This document shows positions 16,611 to 25,300 of a stretch of DNA of 64,000 nt, in pieces. Position 1 is the stretch's first letter, and every line of letters begins with the position of its first letter. The position numbers and the translations under genes were made by a program. The DNA is from MWEI01 sp964600235 (GTDB lineage Bacteria; Desulfobacterota; Desulfomonilia; UBA1062): NCBI GenBank assembly GCA_964600235.1, contig CAZRIV010000001.1, positions 124,001 through 188,000 of the forward strand, written 5' to 3'. Under the pieces are notes generated by a model. It saw nothing but the letters and a program-made list of their open reading frames with translations, was not told where the DNA came from and did no database searches.

Positions 16611-17711
16611 CTATTCAAGAACAAGTGTCTGCCCGTGCTTCAGCTCGAGCAGCCTCTCGGAGAGCCCGGCCTTTTCCATCTCCATCCTGATATCCCGCGG
16701 AGGTTGAAATACCGGCTCGTCGCCCAGCCTGAAAGTCCCCCAGTGCACTATCATGAGCTTTTCCGCGCCGAGTTCCCTGAACGCCCGCACCGTCTCCTCA
16801 GGATTGATGTGGGACTGTTTCATGAACCAGCGGGGCTCATAGGCGCCGAGGCTGAAGATGGCCAGGTCGATTCTGTATCTGCTGCCTATCTCGGCAAAAC
16901 CGTTGAAGTACGCGGTGTCACCAGAGATGTAAATGGTTTTCCCGGAGGCCGACCTGATGAGATACGAACCCCACAGGGCCCTGTCCGGGCCGGTCAGGGG
17001 GTTGCGCATGGTCCAGTGGTTGCAGGGCAGGAAGGTGATGTCAAAGGGGCCGACCTTACGGGAGTCGAGCCAGTCGAGTTCCTGCACGTTCAGCGCCCCG
17101 TTATCCCTAATGAGGCCGCCGTAACCCAGGGGGCAGAGAATATGCGCCTGGCTGTTGAAATGCTTGAGCGAGGGCAGGTCGAGATGGTCGTAATGCCCGT
17201 GGGTGATGAGGACCGCATCGATGGGGGGCATCTGGTCGGGCGTGAAGGAGATGGGGCTGAAGTCCCTGATGGGCCAGAACATGCCGGACAGCACGGGATC
17301 GACCAGCAGGCTGGTGTTGTCTTCGCGTATGAGCACGCTGGCGTGGTTGATATAGGTGATGCTGATGGAGTGATGGGAAACCACGGCTTTCCAGTCGATG
17401 CTGACCGGCTCGACCTTCTCGTTGACATAGTCCAACTTGAATTTATTCTCTGTGAAAACCTTCCATTTCAACAACTCCACGATCCCTCTGCGTCGCATCT
17501 CCCCGGAGAAAAAGGGATTGATGAAACGGTCCGGGCCGTGATGTGTCTTCTTCGTAGCCATGTCCCACATGCTCATGTCCTTATCAGGGGGTTCGGCCCG
17601 GGCATCAGTGCCTTCACCCGTCATCGTGCCCATGACTTCAGACACTGCCATGACAATGAAACATATGGCGAATGCATACGTCAATCCGCCCTTGATCCTT
17701 AACAGGTCCAT
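16611..17711 (-). CDS. MBL-fold hydrolase, NAPE-PLD/RomA-like, membrane-anchored
   Basis: Metallo-beta-lactamase-fold protein of the N-acyl-phosphatidylethanolamine phospholipase D-like group. After an N-terminal membrane anchor or uncleaved signal (about residues 8-28) come HASVLI, the metal signature THGHYDHLD, PCNHWTMRN, YISGDTAYF and a late IVHWGTF. Family members cleave phospholipids or act on other lipids, so a lipid-facing periplasmic role is reasonable but inferred. The start is uncertain: 17711 gives a normal anchor with basic residues in front of the helix, while ATGs at 17738 and 17771 are also open and lack a ribosome site. Confidence 0.82.
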   Translation of the reverse strand: MDLLRIKGGLTYAFAICFIVMAVSEVMGTMTGEGTDARAEPPDKDMSMWDMATKKTHHGPDRFINPFFSGEMRRRGIVELLKWKVFTENKFKLDYVNEKVEPVSIDWKAVVSHHSISITYINHASVLIREDNTSLLVDPVLSGMFWPIRDFSPISFTPDQMPPIDAVLITHGHYDHLDLPSLKHFNSQAHILCPLGYGGLIRDNGALNVQELDWLDSRKVGPFDITFLPCNHWTMRNPLTGPDRALWGSYLIRSASGKTIYISGDTAYFNGFAEIGSRYRIDLAIFSLGAYEPRWFMKQSHINPEETVRAFRELGAEKLMIVHWGTFRLGDEPVFQPPRDIRMEMEKAGLSERLLELKHGQTLVLE

Positions 17712-17957
17712 ATCAAAACTCTTAAGGTATGCGGCCATAAAAAACAAGGAAACCCTGTGCGGCCCCTCCATATTTTATTGTGTTCATGATCAATAATTGT
17801 CAAATTATCATTGTAAGATGAAAAGTCCGATAGAGAGTAAATTGCATCCGTGGATGCAGATCTGGTATCATGTGGTTGAGTCGATTCATATTTTCTCGGG
17901 ACCTGACCCAAGGTTTTTTTAAGGAAGTGCTGTATCTGACGTGAAGTGGAGGTGATT

Positions 17958-18644
17958 ATGGCTGCTGATGAATATGTCTTCGTACCTGCCGAGCATGGCG
18001 GAAAGATCTCGACACTGGTATCCTTTCCTCATGACTTCGACGCATCGAGAAAGCCGGCTGTAATACTTGCCCATGGGGCAGGCAATGACATGTTCAATCC
18101 GCTCCTTACCCATATGGCCCATGTCCTGGAACAGGCCGGATACCTCTGCGTGAGATTCAACTTTCCCTATCGGGACAGGGGTAAAAGGAATCCTGACAGC
18201 GACAGCGTACTCATGTCAACCTGGCTGAGCGTGTACCAGTTTTTCAAGAATCACCCGGCCTATCAGCCCGCGCGGGTCGTGGTGGCGGGAAAGTCCCTGG
18301 GCGGAAGGATCGTAAGCCAGGCCCTCGCGGCCGGGCTTTTTGATGCAAGCGGCCTTATTCTTCTGGGGTATCCACTGCATGCCCCGGGGAAAAAGGACAT
18401 ACTGCGTGATGCCCACCTTCACAGGATTAAGGCGCCCATGCTCTTTTTTGCAGGGAGTCATGACCCTTTCTGCGATACGGTTATCCTCAGGGATGTGCTC
18501 GGCCAGATCAAGGCCCCCTGGAAGGTGGAGGTCATCGAAGGTGCGGAACATTCATTCAAGATGCCTGCGAGTTCAGGTGTCACCGACGAGCAGGTATATG
18601 CCCGAATCCTCGGGAGCACCTTGAACTGGCTTGGGAACCTCTGA
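17958..18644 (+). CDS. Alpha/beta-hydrolase, KANL3/Tex30-type
   Basis: Small alpha/beta-hydrolase of 228 aa. The oxyanion turn is AHGAGNDM, the nucleophile elbow is AGKSLGGR (Ser), the acid lies in GSHDPFCD and the His in GAEHSFKMP. The pattern is that of the bacterial KANL3/Tex30 dienelactone-hydrolase-like proteins, with no established substrate. A GGAGG site six bases before the ATG fixes the start (a GTG upstream overlaps the ribosome site itself). Divergent from the lipase-like gene on the other strand. Confidence 0.85.
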   Translation: MAADEYVFVPAEHGGKISTLVSFPHDFDASRKPAVILAHGAGNDMFNPLLTHMAHVLEQAGYLCVRFNFPYRDRGKRNPDSDSVLMSTWLSVYQFFKNHPAYQPARVVVAGKSLGGRIVSQALAAGLFDASGLILLGYPLHAPGKKDILRDAHLHRIKAPMLFFAGSHDPFCDTVILRDVLGQIKAPWKVEVIEGAEHSFKMPASSGVTDEQVYARILGSTLNWLGNL

Positions 18645-18820
18645 GCGTGTAACCATCACCCAACATCACTTGAATCGCCTGTGAATCTGTCTCTTGACGG
18701 CATATCTGTAGATGAGTGCCATTCATACGATTGCCCAATTGATCTAAGAACCCCTGAAATGATATCAGTCTAATCTACGCACCTGTCAGGCTGAAGAGAC
18801 TCTCCCAAGGAGGAAGAACC

Positions 18821-19585
18821 ATGGATTGGATTTTTCAACCAGAGATGTGGATGGCGCTTATTACCCTTGCTGCAATAGAGATCGTGCTGGGCATAGACAA
18901 TATCGTCTTTTTATCCATCATGGTCGGGAAGCTTCCCCAAAGGCAGCAGAAGAGCGCCAGGATGATCGGTCTCACGCTCGCCATGTTCACCCGGATTCTC
19001 CTCCTGGTCTTCCTCACCGCCATGATGCGCCTTACCAAGCCCTTGATATTCCTCCTGGGACACGCCTTTTCGGGAAGGGATCTGATCCTCCTTTCCGGAG
19101 GGCTGTTCCTGCTCGCAAAAAGTACCTTTGAAATCCACGACAACCTCGAAGGGATCCAATCGCACGCTCCTGCAAGACCCTCCGGCTCATACCTGAGCGT
19201 GGTCATCCAGATCGCAATCCTCGACATCGTGTTCTCCCTGGATTCGGTCATCACAGCAATCGGGCTGGCACGTCAGATCTGGGTCATGGTGGCGGCCATC
19301 GTCATTGCTGTTATCTTCATGATGTTCCTGGCCGGTACGGTCATAAGCTTCATTGAAAAGCACCCCACCCTGAAGATGCTAGCATTGAGCTTCCTGCTGC
19401 TCATAGGCATGGCCCTTATCGGCGACGGCCTGGGCATGCACATTCCAAAGGGTTATATATATTTTGCCATGGCGTTTTCCATCCTTGTAGAGATCCTGAA
19501 CATGAAGCTCCGCAGGACAGAAGGTGCGCCGGTACACCTCAGAAAACTGCCGGAGGATGAACCCTCAAACCCTGAAAGTGCCTGA
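18821..19585 (+). CDS. TerC-family membrane protein
   Basis: Integral membrane protein of 254 aa with about seven helices. The two family motifs with intramembrane acidic residues are present: ALAAIEIVLGIDNIVF-like (EIVLGIDNIVF) near residue 20 and DIVFSLDSVITAIG near 140. TerC proteins are linked to tellurite resistance, manganese export and metal loading of secreted enzymes. CAAGGAGG lies well placed before the ATG. I looked for a manganese riboswitch in the 176-base leader and could not see one convincingly. Confidence 0.9.
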   Translation: MDWIFQPEMWMALITLAAIEIVLGIDNIVFLSIMVGKLPQRQQKSARMIGLTLAMFTRILLLVFLTAMMRLTKPLIFLLGHAFSGRDLILLSGGLFLLAKSTFEIHDNLEGIQSHAPARPSGSYLSVVIQIAILDIVFSLDSVITAIGLARQIWVMVAAIVIAVIFMMFLAGTVISFIEKHPTLKMLALSFLLLIGMALIGDGLGMHIPKGYIYFAMAFSILVEILNMKLRRTEGAPVHLRKLPEDEPSNPESA

Positions 19586-19747
19586 GTTTGTGTTCGTTCC
19601 CGTACCTGACGTTTTGATATGATCCGATGCGGATCGGTGATGAAAATATTTCAAGAATCACCAGGGTAAAATGTTTATTCCTTTCGTGAAAATTCCCTTG
19701 ATCCTTTGCAGAATGAAGTGTACCAATGGTTTAGAGGGAGGTGAGGA

Positions 19748-20551
19748 ATGAAGAAGTCGGTCTCTGTCTTAGACATCCTCGGCAGGAAGGGCAAAGAGCC
19801 CATCGTCATGGTGACCTCCTATGATTCCTCCATGACCCGGATAGTGGACGAAGCGGATATAGACATCATCCTCGTGGGCGACTCGGCAGGCATGGTGATG
19901 GCCGGACTGGACAATACCCTGGGTGTCACAATGGACATGATGGTCGTCTATGTCCAGAGCGTGACCCGGGTGAAACCCAAGGCCCTGGTCGTGGCGGACA
20001 TGCCGTTCCTTTCCTACCAGACCAGCGTTCCCGATGCCGTGCGCAATGCGGGCCGTCTGCTCCAGGAAGGCGGGGCGCAGGCGGTGAAGCTCGAGGGCGG
20101 ACAGCGGGTCATTGAACAGGTCAGGGCCATTGTGAAGGCGGACATCCCGGTGATGGGCCACCTGGGGCTCACCCCCCAGTCCATACATGCCTTTGGCGGA
20201 TACAAGGTGCAGGGCAGGGGAGAGGATGCGGCGAAGCTTCTGAAGGAAAATGCCCTGCTGCTGCAGGACGCCGGTGCATTTTCCCTCGTGCTTGAGTGCG
20301 TTCCCACGCCGGTGGCGCAAGAGGTCTCCGCAGCGCTTTCCATCCCCACGATAGGCATCGGTGCCGGGCCTCACTGCGACGGCCAGGTGCTCGTCATACA
20401 GGATCTGCTGGGCATGAACATGGAGTTCAAACCCAAGTTCGTCAAACGGTACGCCAATATGTTCGACACCATAAAAGAGGCGTTAAATGCATATTCCCAA
20501 GAGGTGAGGAAGGGTCAATTCCCGGACCAGGAGCACTGCTTCAAGAATTAG
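19748..20551 (+). CDS. panB: 3-methyl-2-oxobutanoate hydroxymethyltransferase
   Basis: First committed enzyme of pantothenate synthesis; it adds a hydroxymethyl group from methylene-tetrahydrofolate to 2-oxoisovalerate. The 267-aa protein has MVTSYDSSMTRI, the metal-binding LVGDSAGMVM, VVADMPFLSYQ, AVKLEGG and the active-site PVMGHLGLTPQS. Length is normal. AGGGAGGTGAGG precedes the ATG. panC follows after 12 bases, so the two form an operon. Confidence 0.96.
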   Translation: MKKSVSVLDILGRKGKEPIVMVTSYDSSMTRIVDEADIDIILVGDSAGMVMAGLDNTLGVTMDMMVVYVQSVTRVKPKALVVADMPFLSYQTSVPDAVRNAGRLLQEGGAQAVKLEGGQRVIEQVRAIVKADIPVMGHLGLTPQSIHAFGGYKVQGRGEDAAKLLKENALLLQDAGAFSLVLECVPTPVAQEVSAALSIPTIGIGAGPHCDGQVLVIQDLLGMNMEFKPKFVKRYANMFDTIKEALNAYSQEVRKGQFPDQEHCFKN

Positions 20552-20563
20552 GAGAATGCGCGG

Positions 20564-21406
20564 ATGGTAGTCATCACCACGGTAAGGGACATGAAGGCTT
20601 ATGTGAAGGCGATAAAAAAGCATGGTGAAACCATCTGCCTCGTCCCGACCATGGGTTTTCTCCATGAAGGCCATCTCGACCTCATGCGCATCGGCAACAC
20701 AATGGCCGACCACCTCATAATCAGCATTTTCGTTAACCCCACACAGTTCGCGCCGTCTGAAGACCTGGCCAAGTACCCTCGCGACTTTGAGCGCGACAAG
20801 GCACTTTCGGAAGGCGTCGGCGTTGAATGCATCTTTTTCCCCGGTGCACCCGAGATGTACCCCGGCGGTTATGCAACATACGTGAATGTGGAAGGCATCA
20901 CCGACAGGCTCTGCGGTGTTGCCAGGCCTACCCATTTCCGGGGAGTGACCACCGTTGTGGCCAAACTCTTCAACATCATTGACCCGGATGTGGCGGTCTT
21001 TGGTGAGAAGGACTACCAGCAGCTCACCGTCATCAGGCGCATGGTGGACGATCTTAATATGAATGTGAAAATCGTCGCCCACCCCACGGTGAGGGAGGAA
21101 GACGGCCTGGCCATGAGCTCCAGGAACAAGTATCTGAATCCCGAGCAGCGGAAAAATGCCCTTGTGCTCAACCGGTCTCTGAATAAGGCACGGGAGCTCG
21201 TACGCCAGGGAGAACGCGACGCCGTAAAGATCACCAAGATGGCTGTTGAAATGATTTCTGCTGTCCCAGATGCGGTCATCGACTATGTGGAAATCGTGCA
21301 TCCCGAGACACTGGAAAGAATGGAACAGATCGACTCAGGGGCCGTGATGGCGCTCGCGGTTAAGGTGGGCAACACCCGCCTGATCGACAACATGAGTCTG
21401 AACTAG
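20564..21406 (+). CDS. panC: Pantothenate synthetase
   Basis: Joins pantoate and beta-alanine using ATP. The 280-aa protein carries PTMGFLHEGHLDL (nucleotidyl-transferase HxGH motif), NPTQFAPSEDL, FGEKDYQQLTVIRRM and MSSRNKYL, all in order. Second gene of panBC. No panD (aspartate decarboxylase) is adjacent, so beta-alanine must come from a gene elsewhere. Confidence 0.96.
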   Translation: MVVITTVRDMKAYVKAIKKHGETICLVPTMGFLHEGHLDLMRIGNTMADHLIISIFVNPTQFAPSEDLAKYPRDFERDKALSEGVGVECIFFPGAPEMYPGGYATYVNVEGITDRLCGVARPTHFRGVTTVVAKLFNIIDPDVAVFGEKDYQQLTVIRRMVDDLNMNVKIVAHPTVREEDGLAMSSRNKYLNPEQRKNALVLNRSLNKARELVRQGERDAVKITKMAVEMISAVPDAVIDYVEIVHPETLERMEQIDSGAVMALAVKVGNTRLIDNMSLN

Positions 21407-21531
21407 GCGTAAGCTTTTAAAGTAATTAATGTTTCAGACCATCATTACCGAAGAATGTGATGAACACTTGTTTCCTGGTTGGTAACCAGCCATGGAAGCA
21501 GGAAAATAACTATCTTAGAGGGGGATGTAGT

Positions 21532-21813
21532 ATGACGAAGTCGGAACTGGTAGATGCGATTGCAAAGAAAACCGGTAAATCAAAGGTTGCCTCGGCAACG
21601 GTGGTAGATGCAATTCTCGAGGCAATCAAGGTTGCTCTCAAGAAGGGCGATAAGGTCACCCTGGTGGGATTCGGCACATTCGAAGTTGCCAAGAGAGCGG
21701 CTCGTGAAGGGATCAATCCCCGCACCCAGAAAAAGATCAAGATTAAGGCCTGCAAGGTTCCCCGCTTCAAGGCAGGAAAGGCTCTGAAGGAAGTCGTAAA
21801 CAAAGGCAAGTAA
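21532..21813 (+). CDS. HU-family DNA-binding protein
   Basis: Histone-like protein of 93 aa that bends and packs DNA as a dimer. MTKSELVDAIAKK at the start, VGFGTFEV and the arm region with RNPxT-like INPRTQKKIKI are typical of HU rather than IHF. The start is set by an AGAGGGGGATG ribosome site; 25 upstream codons in frame are untranslated leader. A strong terminator follows its stop, so it is probably a single-gene transcript. A small dyad (CTGGTT / AACCAG) lies in its leader around 21477-21490. Confidence 0.95.
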   Translation: MTKSELVDAIAKKTGKSKVASATVVDAILEAIKVALKKGDKVTLVGFGTFEVAKRAAREGINPRTQKKIKIKACKVPRFKAGKALKEVVNKGK

Positions 21814-21832
21814 ATCTTTCTGACTTACAAGA

Positions 21833-21897
21833 GGGGGCGTTTCGTCTTTTCCGAACCGGGTTTTCCCGTTCGAAGAAGAGAAACGCCCCTTTTTTTA
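21833..21897 (+). terminator. Rho-independent terminator of the HU gene
   Basis: A long stem (GGGGCGTTTC pairing with GAAACGCCCC, plus an inner CGGG-TTTT-CCCG stem) is followed directly by a run of seven T. Textbook structure. Confidence 0.95.
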
Positions 21898-21911
21898 TGG
21901 CGTTAATGCCG

Positions 21912-22328
21912 TTAACCGTTCCGGGTCGGATCAGGCAGGGAGAATCCCAGTTTGCTCACGGCATCGATGAGTGCATCCTTACGGATAGGCTTCTGGAGGA
22001 TTGCATCGCTGATGGTCAGAATATCTTCGTACTCGGTGTCTATGTTGCTCAACCCGGTGGTCATGATCACCTTCACGCCCTTGCCCTGGTCTGTTCCACG
22101 CCCGGCTTCCTCGGCTCTGATGATTTTCAGGGCAGCATGTCCATCTATCTCGGGCATCATGAAGTCCATGCAGATGAGGTCGAAGGGTTGGCCCTTCTCC
22201 AGAGAAGCCCGAAATGCTTCAATCGCCTCATTTCCGTCATGGCAAACCTGAACTTCACCAAAAGGGGACAGGATCTTTTCGAGAATGATCCTGCTCGTCA
22301 TTTCGTCTTCGACGATAAGTGATTTCAT
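21912..22328 (-). CDS. Receiver-only response regulator
   Basis: A 138-aa stand-alone receiver domain with no output domain. MKSLIVEDE gives the acidic pocket, FDLICMDFMMPEIDG the phospho-Asp, MTTGL the switch Thr and LQKPI the conserved Lys. The start lies one base after the stop of the hybrid kinase gene and AGAGAGGAC provides the ribosome site, so they are coupled. It probably receives phosphate from the kinase's Hpt domain and signals by protein contact. Confidence 0.92.
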   Translation of the reverse strand: MKSLIVEDEMTSRIILEKILSPFGEVQVCHDGNEAIEAFRASLEKGQPFDLICMDFMMPEIDGHAALKIIRAEEAGRGTDQGKGVKVIMTTGLSNIDTEYEDILTISDAILQKPIRKDALIDAVSKLGFSLPDPTRNG

Positions 22329-22329
22329 C

Positions 22330-25300
22330 TCATAGTCCTCTCTTTTCGATCCAACCGGTCTTTTCGGCAGCGTTCCTGAAATCATCAAATCGGCATACGA
22401 GTTCTGGCATCAGCATGGCGGCTGTTTCAAGCTCCCCATCACGAGCTGCCTTTTCCATCCTGGTGGCAAGATCTTTCATGGACGGTGCGCATACATTACC
22501 CGCAGCCCCTTTTATGGTATGGGCATGCAGGGCGACCTTGTCTGCCTGCGCATCACTGATGGCCTCCTCGAGCCTTGAAAGAGTACCGGGCATGTCATGA
22601 TAAAATGCAACCAGTATCATGCGGGCAAGTTCCGAGTCATGGTCCAGGTTATCCATCAGTGCCTTCATATCGAAATCCTGTCCCATGATATCAGAATAGA
22701 GTTCATTGGGGCGAACGGAACAGGATTCCTGCAGGCAGCCCTCGAGGGGTGGGACGCAGGCATTGCCGTCGATGATGGGGAACCATTTCAGGAGCATGTC
22801 TGACAGTTCAACTGACTTGAGCGGCTTAGACAGGTAATCATCCATACCCGCATCGATGCATTTCTCCCGGTCGCCCTTCATGGCGTGAGCGGTCATGGCA
22901 ATAATGGGAATGGAATGGTTCCGGACATGTGATTGGGCATTACGGATGATTGCCGTTGTCTCAAAACCGTCCATACCGGGCATCTGGCAATCCATGAAAA
23001 CGAGATCGTAGTGAGCTTCCTCGAGTTCCCTGATGGCTTCGGCTCCCGAGCCGGCAACAACGGCATGGTACCCCAGATTCTCCAGCATGCCCGTCGCAAC
23101 AATCTGATTGGTGAGGTTGTCTTCCACAAGAAGGATCCGCCAGTCGTGGCGTTTTAACTCCTTAAGGGTATGTCGGGTGATGATCTGACGAGGAGGTGAT
23201 GATGAATCATGCGCTTTAGGAATCCCAAGGACGCTGATAAGACACTCGTAAAGCTGGACCTGCTTGACCGGCTTGGTCAGATAGGCATCGAACCCTGCAT
23301 CCTTGAGGCGTGTTACCTCACCACGTTGAGCCAGGGAAGAGAGCATCACCAGCAAGGTGCCGCTGAGCTGCGGATCTCTTCTGATGGCCCCACCGAGTTC
23401 TTCACCGCTCATCCCATCCATTCTGCTGTCCAGGAGGGCAATGATGAACGGGTCACGGTCCAGCCGGGCCTTATCGAGCATCTTCAAGGCATCGGGGCCG
23501 CATGATGCCTCCTCATGTCTCACCCCCCAGGTATCCAGCAGGAGGGCAAGTATCTCCCGGTTCGTCTCATTGTCATCGACGATGAGGGCACGTCTGCCTG
23601 AGAGTCCTTCTTCCATTACGGGAAGGGACTGCTGAGGTGAGCGCTGTTTTTCGAACATGACCGAGAATGTGAAGGTCGAACCGATCCCCTCAGTGCTTTC
23701 GACAGATACGGTTCCTCCCATGATCTCTATAAGCCTCTTGCAGATTGCGAGGCCGAGGCCGGTACCGCCGTATTTCCTGGTAGTGGATGGATCCACCTGC
23801 GTAAAGGCGCTGAAAAGGGTCGGGATCTTATCGGACGGGATGCCGATTCCGGTGTCCCTCACGACAAACCGGACCAGGGCGGATTCATCCGTGCCGGCTT
23901 CGAGGCTCGCCCTGATGACGACCTCGCCCACATGGGTGAACTTCAATGCATTTCCGGCCAGATTCATGATGATCTGGCGGAGCCTACCCGGATCACCTCG
24001 CAACCTGGTGGGGACGCCGGCTTCTATAAGACACGAGAGTTCGATACCCTTTTCGTATGACCGTACGGACAGCAGCTCGGTCAGGTCCTCCATCAAAACC
24101 CGCAGGTCGAAGTCGATGATCTCCAGGTCCATCCTGTCGGCCTCGATCTTTGAGAAGTCAAGGATGTCATTGATGAGACTGAGAAGGGCATCCCCGCTGC
24201 TCCGGATGATCTCTGCATAGTGGGACTGCTTTGCATTGAGGTCGGTCCCCATGAGCAGCTCGGTCATGCCTATCACCCCGTTCATGGGGGTACGGATCTC
24301 ATGGCTCATATTTGCCAGAAATTCACTTTTCGCCCGGTTGGCCGTCTCAGCGCGAATCGTCATCTCGATGCTTCGCAGGTTGGCCTCTTCGAGGAGTTTA
24401 TTGGTCTTTTCAAGCTCCTCATTCGTCAACAGCAACGCCTTTTCGGCCTCTTTTCTCGCAGTGATGTCGATGAAGCTCTCCAGAAGATAGGCCTTGCCTC
24501 CTATGGATACATCTATCACGGTCTTGAGGATGGGTATTTCCTTTCCATGAGGGGTCAATAGCGTTCGTTCATCGTTATCGAGCACCTCGTGGAGGTCGGT
24601 TATGGGACATGCCCCGTACAGGGATGGGCAGATGTACTCATGACACGACCTGCCTGTCATAAGCTCCGGTGCAGTGCCGCACATGTCGGCTGCCAGGCGG
24701 TTGGCGCTGACAATGGAATGGGTGGATGGATCTATGAGGATGATCCCTGCCTGCACGTGATCGAACACTGCGTGAAGGCGCTCTTCACTTTCCTTGAGCG
24801 CGTCCTCTGCTCGTTTCTTTTCCGTAAAGTCCCTGGCAAGGACATGGAAGCCGCTTACCGTATCACCGTCCATGATGAGGCTCACGCTCTGCCAGAGCCA
24901 GCGCCTCCGGCCGTCCTTTGTTATCATGGGAAATTCATTGGTGATGGTGGGGATCTTCTTCACGAACTGCCTGCCCAGGAGCCTGGCAATTTCGGTATGA
25001 AATTCAACCGGTATGAATTCAAGATAATGCCTGCCGATAAATTCTTCCGTAGAATATCCGCTGAGCCTTTCAGCCGCAGGGTTCACGAACCGGAAATAGC
25101 CGGAGGCGTCCGTCTCATATATCAGGTCGCTTGCCTTTTCCACGAGCTGCCGATACTGTTCTTCGCTCTTTTTCAGTGCGCTGCCGGCACGCTTGATCTC
25201 GGTGATATCACGTGCCACGGCATGAAATCCAAGTGGCGTTTCTCCATCAAGGAGCAGTTTGATATTCTGCCCGATCCATACTTCCGTGCCGTCCTTATTC

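Noticed and set aside
18645..18820. yybP-ykoY manganese riboswitch before the TerC gene
   Set aside because: Expected from the gene family, but the conserved loop sequences and pairing were not found.
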